DNA from: UBA830 sp002295635
GTDB taxonomy: Bacteria > Pseudomonadota > Alphaproteobacteria > MPNO01 > UBA830
Length of the DNA stretch: 64,000 nt
Assembly: GCA_002295635.1 (NCBI GenBank)
Contig: DBHK01000014.1
Location: forward strand, 1 to 64,000
Direction of reading: 5' to 3'
Shown here: piece by piece, positions 16,021 through 23,884 of the stretch
How positions within the stretch are numbered: position 1 is the first letter of the stretch
How the letters are laid out: every line of letters starts with the position of its first letter
Notes under the pieces: model-generated
The model's database searches: none
What the model was told of the DNA's origin: nothing
Seen by the model: only the letters and a program-made list of their open reading frames with translations
Position numbers and translations under genes: made by a program

Positions 16021-18258
16021 ATGACACGACTATTAAAATTTGTTCCCTTCGTTGCCCTATTACTGGCTGTTATTATCAGGGTTATAGACCCCGCTCCCAT
16101 CCAGCAACTCCGTCTTAGCGGCTTCGATCAATTCCAAAAAATAAAACCTAGAGAATATCAAAACCTTCCAGTTCGCATAGTCGACATCGATGAAAAAAGT
16201 CTCGAGACTCTTGGCCAATGGCCTTGGCCCAGAACAGTTTTAGCAGATTTGCTAGGAAAGCTCGCAAACGCTGGTGCCGCCACCGTCGCTTTCGATGTTC
16301 TATTTGCTGAGCCAGACCGAACTTCGCCAAAAAGAATAATTGACCAATGGCAACGCTTTGTAAGTTCAAAACAAAAAGAAAAATTATCTGATCTTGCGTC
16401 GAAGTTACCCGATCACGACGAGGTGCTCGCATCGCGTCTTAATCGATTACCAACCGTTTTGGGTGTGATGTTCGACAATAGCGGCGTCATTCCCAAAATG
16501 GCAAAACCAAAGTGGAGCTATGGCAAACAAGGTGATGATCCAAGGCCATTCCTCCCGACTTATTCTGGAGCAATCACAGCTCTCGGCGTCTTAGGTGCAA
16601 AAACTTCTGGTTTAGGAAGCATAAATAGTAGTCTCGATAATGACGGCATTATTCGACGCGTTCCTTTACTTCTGAGACTCAAAGCAAATCGTAGCTTCTC
16701 CGCTGAGGTCTTCCCGAGCCTCTCGGTAGAAGCCTTAAGGGTGGCCCAGAGGGCTTCGACCTACCTTTTACGATCCTCTGGTGCAAGCGGAGACCAAAGT
16801 TTCGGCGAAAATACGGGCCTACAAAAGATTAGAGTTGGGCGAGTAACCGTGCCGACCACAGGCAGCGGGCAGATTTGGCTTCATGACACCGGCCATGTTC
16901 CCGCCCGATATCTCTCGGCCGTTGACGTCATTAAATCCCAATTTCCCGTTTCAAAGGTTAGGGGCCACATCATTCTCGTTGGCACCAGCGCCGCCGGATT
17001 AAAAGATATTAGAGCTACTCCTCTCTCACCCGCCATTGCGGGGGTCGAGGTACACGCGATGGCCCTTGAACAAATGATGCTTGGTAGTCACTTACAACGG
17101 CCTAGCTGGATACCGGGCGCTGAGCTTTTCTGGATAATTTTCCTAGGGACAATTCTCTCGATATTGATACCGCGGTGGGGTGCTCTGTGGTGTGCATTGA
17201 TTGCCGTTGGAGGGCTATCAGTCGCTTTGGTTGGCTCTTGGGCGGCTTATGCGAATTGGTCCCTTCTGGTCGATCCGATATATCCCGCGCTCGTTATAAT
17301 TTTATTGTATCTCACCGGATCATTTGTTGCGTTTATAAGAACAGAATCAGAAAAGAAATACGTCAGAGGTGCATTCAGCAGGTACCTCTCGCCAGATCTT
17401 GTAGAAAAACTCGCGGATGAACCGGACCTCCTGCAACTTGGTGGTGAAACAAAAGAAATGACGATCATGTTCTCGGATATCCGGGGTTTTACACAAATTT
17501 CAGAAAGTATGAACGCATCAGAATTAACGTCTTTCATAAATGAATACCTTACTCCAATGACAGACATCATTCTTAAGCATCAGGGTACTATCGATAAGTA
17601 TATGGGCGATGCGATAATGGCATTTTGGAATGCGCCTCTCGACAATCCCAAACATCGAGAGGAAGCGTCGAGAGCCGCACTTTCGATGATGCGTGGTTTA
17701 GAAGAATTTAATCAGAATTTAGAAACCTTGACCACGCAAGATGGTAGAAAACGACTTCCGATATCTATCGGCATAGGCATAAACACAGGTTTCTGTTGCG
17801 TAGGGAACATGGGTTCCGATCAAAGGTTTGACTACTCGGTACTTGGAGACACAGCTAATGTTGCGTCACGTCTGGAGGGCCAATCCAAAACGTATGGTGT
17901 GCCGATAGTTGTCGGCCAAGAGACCGTCAATACTCTTCCCGATTTCGCATGGCTTGAGCTCGACCTCATTAGAGTAATCGGTAAAAAAGAACCAGTTCGA
18001 ATTTATGCACTAGTAGGCGATGAAACTGTAAAAGGAGAGAGTTGGTTTTCAACCGCCGCCATACTTCAAAATAATTTTATAAATCAGTACCGAGATCAAG
18101 ACTGGGATAACGCGATGAATTCTTTGGCGTTGATAGAAAATATTGATAGCTACGATTTTTCGGTTTTGTCTTCGCTCTTTAGGGATCGGATTAATGAATA
18201 CAAGGAAAATGGATTGGAGTCAGATTGGGATGGTGTTTATTCCGCAACATCAAAATGA
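16021..18258 (+). CDS. CHASE2-domain adenylate cyclase (class III)
   Basis: 745 residues from the ATG at 16021, with an in-frame TTG just before it. A single amino-terminal membrane segment precedes a CHASE2 sensor (about 40-350), which lies outside the inner membrane in this family. Two or three membrane helices follow at about 365-440. The class III cyclase domain has metal-binding aspartates in FSDIRGFT and MGDAIMAFW, the adenine-selecting lysine in IDKYMGD and aspartate in VLGDTANVASR. It therefore should make cAMP rather than cGMP. It ends with a 90-residue tail of unknown role. It is transcribed away from the aldehyde dehydrogenase. The CNB-domain Fe-S protein 5 kb to the left is an obvious candidate cAMP receptor. 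Confidence 0.92.
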   Translation: MTRLLKFVPFVALLLAVIIRVIDPAPIQQLRLSGFDQFQKIKPREYQNLPVRIVDIDEKSLETLGQWPWPRTVLADLLGKLANAGAATVAFDVLFAEPDRTSPKRIIDQWQRFVSSKQKEKLSDLASKLPDHDEVLASRLNRLPTVLGVMFDNSGVIPKMAKPKWSYGKQGDDPRPFLPTYSGAITALGVLGAKTSGLGSINSSLDNDGIIRRVPLLLRLKANRSFSAEVFPSLSVEALRVAQRASTYLLRSSGASGDQSFGENTGLQKIRVGRVTVPTTGSGQIWLHDTGHVPARYLSAVDVIKSQFPVSKVRGHIILVGTSAAGLKDIRATPLSPAIAGVEVHAMALEQMMLGSHLQRPSWIPGAELFWIIFLGTILSILIPRWGALWCALIAVGGLSVALVGSWAAYANWSLLVDPIYPALVIILLYLTGSFVAFIRTESEKKYVRGAFSRYLSPDLVEKLADEPDLLQLGGETKEMTIMFSDIRGFTQISESMNASELTSFINEYLTPMTDIILKHQGTIDKYMGDAIMAFWNAPLDNPKHREEASRAALSMMRGLEEFNQNLETLTTQDGRKRLPISIGIGINTGFCCVGNMGSDQRFDYSVLGDTANVASRLEGQSKTYGVPIVVGQETVNTLPDFAWLELDLIRVIGKKEPVRIYALVGDETVKGESWFSTAAILQNNFINQYRDQDWDNAMNSLALIENIDSYDFSVLSSLFRDRINEYKENGLESDWDGVYSATSK

Positions 18259-18660
18259 ATTCATATTAAGCCTTGCCTAGACTGCCGAACAAAAATACAT
18301 CCCGAATTTTTACGGCGATTTAGTCCAAATAATGACGACCCTTTGGTCAATCTATTTGATTAGAATTACCTTTGATTTTTCTGTTATAGGTTTTTATATC
18401 TAAAATATATTTTTACTTATTTAAGATAAATTCCTTAAATAAATATAAATACAAATATCAAAAATAATTATATTTATATGTTGGATTCTGTATTTTTCTC
18501 GCGGACTGATTACTTATATACGAAACAGTCTTTCCGTAGGTAAATTGTAAAATTCATTATTACATATTTAAAATTAACAAATATATTGATAATTGCAAAT
18601 TTATATAAGGACGTTTAGATTTACAAATTGTTTTTCAACAATTGGTACTGAAGGTAATTT
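18259..18660. other. AT-rich intergenic stretch
   Basis: About 400 bp of very AT-rich DNA (long runs such as TAAATAAATATAAATAC near 18435), clearly unlike the balanced composition of the surrounding genes. It has no coding frame. It may hold a promoter with upstream A/T elements for the 91-residue gene that follows, a nucleoid-protein binding region, or a remnant of transferred DNA. Confidence 0.6.
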
Positions 18661-18936
18661 ATGAAGATTAATGAAGAGGATCTAACCCGTGGTCAGATTC
18701 GCAAACTTAATGCTTTACGCAAAAGCCTCGGTGAAAAGATTGCTGATGAAGCATTTGAAAAATGGCTTTCCCAGCATAACCTGAATTTAGAGTCTACAGA
18801 TCCTGTTGCAGAAAAAATCTCTAATGCACTTGAGGTCTTTCGTAACGATAAGAGTTTCAAACTCGGTAATAAGGGCTATATCATCAAGCGGAGTAAAGGT
18901 CGGGGTGCGTCCGGCTTTGTAGTAAAAAGAGTATAA
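18661..18936 (+). CDS. Small basic protein of unknown function (91 aa)
   Basis: 91 residues, preceded by GAAGG at normal distance, so probably real. It is highly charged and has no signal peptide or membrane segment. The amino half is predicted helical (RGQIRKLNALRKSLGEKIADEAF). The carboxyl end is basic and glycine-containing (KRSKGRGASGFVVKRV) and might touch nucleic acid. It stands alone: about 400 bp of AT-rich DNA lies upstream and about 280 bp without a gene downstream. I do not recognise the family. Confidence 0.65.
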   Translation: MKINEEDLTRGQIRKLNALRKSLGEKIADEAFEKWLSQHNLNLESTDPVAEKISNALEVFRNDKSFKLGNKGYIIKRSKGRGASGFVVKRV

Positions 18937-19218
18937 ATCGCAGTCTCAGATAGATAATAACTGGTTTGTGAACTCGACACAAAGACTCTGATACTACCAG
19001 TTATTCAATCTCCATTCACCGAATGTGATGCGGCGTCTCAACGACCAAGGGGTATAATTTGATCGGGTTCCTTAGCAGTCGTAGAAGGACTATCTATTTT
19101 ATAACTTTTTTTACTTAAGAACATAAGTGTTTCACGACTTGATATACTTACTTCATTCTCGTCAGGAGGTTCTTAGCTAATTAATCCTTCAGTAGGACTT
19201 GCGGCGTTGGAGCGCGTA

Positions 19219-20073
19219 ATGAAAATCATTCCGAACGAAAATACCATTTCTAAAAGCCGGGTTTCCGGCAAAGTCGCTATTGTCGCCGGCGCTGGGGCCG
19301 TTGGTAATGGCTGGGGAAATGGTAAAGCCGCCGCTTTTGTTTATGCCAAAGAGGGGGCCAAGGTACTATGTGTGGATAATCGACTTTCGGCTGCGGAAGA
19401 GACAGTGGACCGTATCAAGGAAATTGGTGGCGAGGCTCTGGCGTGGGAAGCAGATGTGTCTGAAGAGGAACAGGTTGCAACATTAGTCGATTTTTGTGTG
19501 GATAATTGGGGAACGGTGGACATACTTCACAATAACATAGGTGGACAAGGAACCGGTCGACGACTCGACACAATCACCATTAACGACTGGAACGAAACCT
19601 TCGCCCGAAACATGACCACTACCATGTTAACTTGCCGCGCAACGGTGCCCGTGATGGAGAAAAATGGCGGCGGTGCAATCGTTAACATCTCTTCTATTGC
19701 TGGTATCAGGCACCTCAACGTACCTACCGCCGTCTATTCTATGACTAAGGGCGCGATGATCCAATTTACTCAAAATATTGCCCTTCAGTATGCTGGTGCA
19801 AATATCCGCGCCAACTGTGTGCTGCCCGGTTATATTGATACGCCGTTTATCCAGAGAATCGTCGCCGGCCGGCCAGCATACGAACACAAGGGTTTTGACA
19901 CTGCCGACGAATATCGGGCTGCCCGCGACGCAATAATTCCATCTGGTAGAATGGGGACCGGTTTTGATGTAGCCTATGCATCGCTGTTTTTGGCGTCTGA
20001 CGAAGCAAGCCATATAACCGGAACCCATTTGGTAGTGGATGGCGGCGTCACCGCGACCGCTCCCGGAGTTTGA
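19219..20073 (+). CDS. Short-chain dehydrogenase/reductase
   Basis: 284 residues from the ATG at 19219, with GGAG about 9 bases upstream. An earlier in-frame TTG is less likely. The cofactor loop reads AGAGAVGNGWGNGKA, a longer than usual glycine loop. Later motifs are NNIGG (NNAG equivalent), catalytic serine in NISSIAG, and YSMTKGA with the active-site Tyr and Lys. The end VVDGGVTAT is typical of classical SDRs. It is cytosolic and oxidises or reduces an alcohol/ketone with NAD(P). The variant glycine loop is shared by a subset of SDRs often found in aromatic or terpenoid catabolism, but the substrate is unknown. Confidence 0.9.
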   Translation: MKIIPNENTISKSRVSGKVAIVAGAGAVGNGWGNGKAAAFVYAKEGAKVLCVDNRLSAAEETVDRIKEIGGEALAWEADVSEEEQVATLVDFCVDNWGTVDILHNNIGGQGTGRRLDTITINDWNETFARNMTTTMLTCRATVPVMEKNGGGAIVNISSIAGIRHLNVPTAVYSMTKGAMIQFTQNIALQYAGANIRANCVLPGYIDTPFIQRIVAGRPAYEHKGFDTADEYRAARDAIIPSGRMGTGFDVAYASLFLASDEASHITGTHLVVDGGVTATAPGV

Positions 20074-20159
20074 ACCAATCATTCTATCACGGGCGGCTTA
20101 TTGCAAAAATTCCCAACGGCAATAGGTAAAAGCGAAAGCTGAATTACCAGTTGCCTTAA

Positions 20160-20651
20160 TCATCTCTCCTTTGTCGGCATATTTGCGATGGGCTCCACGA
20201 AACGGAGTTCAGTATCCCAGGGAAAAAATATCCAGGTGTCCTGGCTAACTTCCGTTATGAAACTATCGACCAGTGGGCGTCCTTCCGGTTTGGCATATAC
20301 AGTGGCAAAATGTGCGTTGGGCAGCATCTCCCTGACGATTCTAGCCGTTTTTCCTGTATCTACTAAATCATCAACGATCAGCATTCCCTCCCCGTCATTT
20401 TCATCCGAGACAGGCTTCAGCACCTCCAGATCACCCTGTTCTTGGTGATCATATGATGAGACACAAATTGTATCGATTAGACGAACTTCTAGTTCTCGCG
20501 CAACTATTGCCGCAGGTACCAATCCCCCCCTCGTAACGGCAATCACTGAGCGCCAAGGGCTTCCCTCTGCCAATCGCCAAGCCAGAGCCTTGGCATCACG
20601 GTGAATTTGATCCCATGATACTGGAAATGCCTTTTGAAATTGATCGACCAT
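20160..20651 (-). CDS. gpt: Xanthine-guanine phosphoribosyltransferase
   Basis: 163 residues from the ATG at 20651, with AGGGGAA upstream. The frame extends 23 codons further, but only this start matches the family length. Purine salvage: it transfers phosphoribose from PRPP to guanine, xanthine or hypoxanthine. The PRPP loop is LIVDDLVDTGKTA. Other matching stretches are IAVTRGGLVPAAIVAREL, ICVSSYDHQ and AKPEGRPLVD, all characteristic of enterobacterial Gpt. It converges with the SDR gene. The next gene (DUF2461) is divergent with a 110 bp spacer. Confidence 0.95.
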   Translation of the reverse strand: MVDQFQKAFPVSWDQIHRDAKALAWRLAEGSPWRSVIAVTRGGLVPAAIVARELEVRLIDTICVSSYDHQEQGDLEVLKPVSDENDGEGMLIVDDLVDTGKTARIVREMLPNAHFATVYAKPEGRPLVDSFITEVSQDTWIFFPWDTELRFVEPIANMPTKER

Positions 20652-20761
20652 AAATTCCCCTGAAGCATTTTGTAATTTGTTAACCAATAAATCGACTAGG
20701 TAAATGGCGCAACTTTGCACTTACTGTTTTGATCTTAAGTCCGATCCATTAGGCTAATGCG

Positions 20762-21520
20762 ATGAGACAGAAACTGAAATTTCCAGAAGATATACGTCCA
20801 GATTTTTCAGGTTTCTCGCCGGAAGCGTTCAAATTTCTACATGACTTAAAAAAAAATAACGACCGCAAATGGTTCAAAGCCCATAAAAATAAATATGAGA
20901 CGGAAGTTAAATTCTCGATGGAATGCCTTTTGGGCGAGTTTACTTCTGACCGCCGTCCGGACAACTTCCCGCTTCGAGGGAATCCTATACAGGGGATGTT
21001 CCGGATATATCGAGACGTTCGGTTTTCGAAAGATAAGAAACCATACAAAACACACTGTGGCGCCATACTGACGCGATCCGGCAACAAAGGTGACCAGGGA
21101 ATTATTTATATACATATTGAGCCGAGAATGAGTTTCTTGTCTGCGGGGTTTTATTCACCAGACAAAGACTTTCTCCGTGCTTGGCGGACACGAATGGCTT
21201 CAGATCCGCAAGGGTTCTTGACTCTGATAAAACCCTTTGTAAACCCGGACACCAAGTACTTCTTGCGTCACAGAGGCACCCTAAAGACTATGCCGCGCGG
21301 CTTTCGGGAATACGCTAATAACCCCGTATCAGACTATATGAAATGGAAGCACTTTCTTATAGGATTCCAAGTCACCGATAAGGAGGCGCAAAGCCGGAAA
21401 TTAGTCGATCTTGTGATCGAGCTTGCAGACAATGCGTTACCTTTTCTCACCTACGGGTGGCAAATTTTGGAAACTGCCTATAACGATGATCCGCGACGAC
21501 ACATTCGGAAGAAAGTATAA
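20762..21520 (+). CDS. DUF2461 family protein
   Basis: 252 residues. The opening FSGFSPEAFKFLHDLKKNNDRKWFKAHKNKYE and the later RIYRDVRFSKDKKPYKTH are the hallmark blocks of the DUF2461 (TIGR02453) family. No signal peptide and no membrane segment. The function of the family is unknown. It lies upstream of the dioxygenase gene by 18 bp on the same strand, so it may be cotranscribed with block A, though it is widespread in bacteria without such a link. Confidence 0.88.
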   Translation: MRQKLKFPEDIRPDFSGFSPEAFKFLHDLKKNNDRKWFKAHKNKYETEVKFSMECLLGEFTSDRRPDNFPLRGNPIQGMFRIYRDVRFSKDKKPYKTHCGAILTRSGNKGDQGIIYIHIEPRMSFLSAGFYSPDKDFLRAWRTRMASDPQGFLTLIKPFVNPDTKYFLRHRGTLKTMPRGFREYANNPVSDYMKWKHFLIGFQVTDKEAQSRKLVDLVIELADNALPFLTYGWQILETAYNDDPRRHIRKKV

Positions 21521-21538
21521 AAAGAGAGAAATTCTGTA

Positions 21539-22597
21539 ATGGTTATAGAGTTAGGTACAATTGGTGGTGTGTGCATGGCTCATGCGCCCCAATTCCTCAC
21601 GCTGCCGCAAACAGAAGATTTAGAAACTGTAAAACGCATCCGGTCTCTCGCCACCGAAAACGGCAGGCGTTTGAAAGAGTTAAAACCAGATCTCGCGATT
21701 GTGATCGCCAACGATCATGCTAACCAGTTCCTACTAAAATGTGTTTCTTCCTTCGTATTCCACCGTGGCGAAATAGCCAAGGGACATTTCGCTGGTAGTG
21801 ACTTTGCCTATGAAGTCTCTAGCGCAACCTCGACCGCCTTGCTCCGTTGTCTTCAAGAAGAGAAATTCGATCCAGCGTTCACCAGTACAGCAGCGCTCGA
21901 TTATGCCTTCGGAATTCCCCTGACCTTTCTAGAAATCGATCTCCCGATAATACCTATATATGTAAATGCCTACGTACCTCCCCAGCCCAGTATGGAACGG
22001 TGTTACCATTTCGGTCAGGCCATAGACCGAGGGTTAAAAGCACTAGGTATTCGGGCTATCGTCATTGCCAGTGGTGGTTTGTCTCATTTTCCGGGCACTA
22101 GCCGGTATGCCAAACCAGCTACAGATTTTGATCTGAAGCTTATCCGCGAACTAAGTTCAGGAAACCTTCGGTGGCTCCTTTCCTTGGATGAAAAGATGCT
22201 TGACGAAACCGGCAACATCGAACTGCGCTGCTGGTCAGTCGCCGCTGGAATGCTTGGCGAACGGTCGCCGGATGCCGTTTCGTTCGATCCGAGCTGGCAT
22301 CACAATTACGCAACGTTTGCATGGTGGTCAGATTTTACCAGCGATACTTCGCCCCGACATTATCCGACGATAGCACCAGAGCGTGTGGATCTCACCGACG
22401 CCCTTCACCAGATTGCTTACAACGAGGATGAACGCGAGAACTTCAAAACGGATCGCGTTTCCTTTGCACGGCAACGAGGGTTGCCGGCAGATGAAGCGGC
22501 AGCACTTATCGCTATGGACCATGAGGCATTTAAAAGGTTAGGAATCCATCCGTTCGTAACGTTCATGGCGGCGCTACAGCTGGAGCGGAAGAGTTAA
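21539..22597 (+). CDS. Class III extradiol ring-cleavage dioxygenase, LigB-LigA fusion
   Basis: 352 residues. Residues 1-280 are LigB-like, with iron-site histidines in CMAHAPQF and NDHANQF, the acid/base histidine in SGGLSHFPG and the metal glutamate in GNIELRCW. Residues about 285-352 resemble the small LigA subunit (helical, ending GIHPFVTFMAALQLER), so both subunits are in one chain. The family opens catechol-type rings with O2 and Fe(II), as in protocatechuate 4,5-, gallate, or hydroxypyridone dioxygenases. It begins block A, followed at 63 bp by an FAD monooxygenase that could make its dihydroxy substrate. The substrate is not deducible. Confidence 0.88.
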   Translation: MVIELGTIGGVCMAHAPQFLTLPQTEDLETVKRIRSLATENGRRLKELKPDLAIVIANDHANQFLLKCVSSFVFHRGEIAKGHFAGSDFAYEVSSATSTALLRCLQEEKFDPAFTSTAALDYAFGIPLTFLEIDLPIIPIYVNAYVPPQPSMERCYHFGQAIDRGLKALGIRAIVIASGGLSHFPGTSRYAKPATDFDLKLIRELSSGNLRWLLSLDEKMLDETGNIELRCWSVAAGMLGERSPDAVSFDPSWHHNYATFAWWSDFTSDTSPRHYPTIAPERVDLTDALHQIAYNEDERENFKTDRVSFARQRGLPADEAAALIAMDHEAFKRLGIHPFVTFMAALQLERKS

Positions 22598-22660
22598 GCT
22601 CGGTCGCTTGACCGGCCCATTGTCATGACTACAGTAGCCAGAGAAAAGGATAAATAATAT

Positions 22661-23884
22661 ATGGCACTAGGCCAGGGTGATAGGGTTGTTATCGTCGGCT
22701 GCGGTCCCGTCGGAATGGTACTTACCTTAGCATTCCATCGGCGCGGCATCCCGGTCACTTTGATCGAGCGTAATGAAGGCCCGATCGACGATCAGCGAGC
22801 CGCGGCTATTCAGCCATCTTCGCTGGAAATGCTGTCTGAGCTTGGTGTCAGCAATGAGATCCACCAAAAGGGTCTAATTTCTCCGACATTTCATTACCGC
22901 GACCGCGTTTCCGGCGAACTCGTGGCCGAGTTCGATTTTTCACAAATCGCGGATTTGACAGAGTTTCCGCACGTCGTGCAATACGAACAGTTTAAGCTGG
23001 TGAAAACTATAATGAACGATATCGGCGAGACGCCCGATGTCAAATACCGTTTTTCTAGCAAAGTTGTAGGCTTGGAACAGCAGGCAAATAATGTCGTCGT
23101 GTCAATTTTAAACCAAGACAATGAAACAGAAAAGATTACAACCCCTTGGCTGGTCGGTTGCGATGGTTTTAGCTCGGCTGTCCGCGAAGCAGCGTGTATA
23201 GAATTCAAGGGTTTTACCTATCCGGAGCGATTTGTAAAAATCGGTACCGATTTTGATTTTGAGGCTGCGGGCCAGGCCTTGTGCATTCGGAATTTTTTCT
23301 CGGATCCTGATGAGTGGTGTAACCTTTTTAAGGTCAATGGATACGGACCCCCCGGAATTTGGCGTACTGTATTCCCCACAGGGGTCGGTGAGACTGATGA
23401 AGAATGTCTCAGCCAGAAGGGAATTCAGAATCGCCTTCAGAAATTTTTCCCCAAAAACGGTGATTACAACATAATTTACGCTGGCCTCTACCATGTGCAT
23501 CAGCGCGTAGTCGAAACTTTCCGAAAAGGGCGGGTGCTGGTCGCCGGTGACGCGGCGCATGTCAATAATCCGATTGGCGGCCTAGGTATGAACGGTGGTA
23601 TCCACGACGCTGTTTCTTTGGCAGAAAAATTAAGCCGTGTAATCGATGGCGATAATGAGGGCTACCTTGACCTCTACTCTCGTCAACGACATAAAGCGCA
23701 GATGGATGGCGTCCAAGCAATGTCTATCGCCAATAAAAAGCTCATGGAAGCAAAAGACCCGACCATTCGTGAACAACAACTCCGCGAAGTACGGGCAACG
23801 GCGGAAGACCCAGACCGTTCACGCGCCTATTGCCTCAACGCCGCTCTATTCACTAGCCTCGAAAAAGCCGCCGCCGTTGAATGA
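22661..23884 (+). CDS. FAD-dependent aromatic monooxygenase (PHBH family)
   Basis: 407 residues, with AAAGGAT about 10 bases before the ATG. The ADP-binding motif VVIVGCGPVGM is at the start, an Arg-containing DDQRAAAIQP loop follows, and the flavin-binding motif is GDAAHVNNPIGGLGMNGGIHDA. This is the group A flavoprotein hydroxylase layout (UbiH, MhpA, 6-hydroxynicotinate and p-hydroxybenzoate hydroxylases). It inserts one oxygen atom from O2 into an activated ring using NAD(P)H. Its end overlaps the start of the molybdenum hydroxylase large subunit gene by 4 bases (ATGA), so the two are translationally coupled and probably act in sequence. Confidence 0.92.
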   Translation: MALGQGDRVVIVGCGPVGMVLTLAFHRRGIPVTLIERNEGPIDDQRAAAIQPSSLEMLSELGVSNEIHQKGLISPTFHYRDRVSGELVAEFDFSQIADLTEFPHVVQYEQFKLVKTIMNDIGETPDVKYRFSSKVVGLEQQANNVVVSILNQDNETEKITTPWLVGCDGFSSAVREAACIEFKGFTYPERFVKIGTDFDFEAAGQALCIRNFFSDPDEWCNLFKVNGYGPPGIWRTVFPTGVGETDEECLSQKGIQNRLQKFFPKNGDYNIIYAGLYHVHQRVVETFRKGRVLVAGDAAHVNNPIGGLGMNGGIHDAVSLAEKLSRVIDGDNEGYLDLYSRQRHKAQMDGVQAMSIANKKLMEAKDPTIREQQLREVRATAEDPDRSRAYCLNAALFTSLEKAAAVE

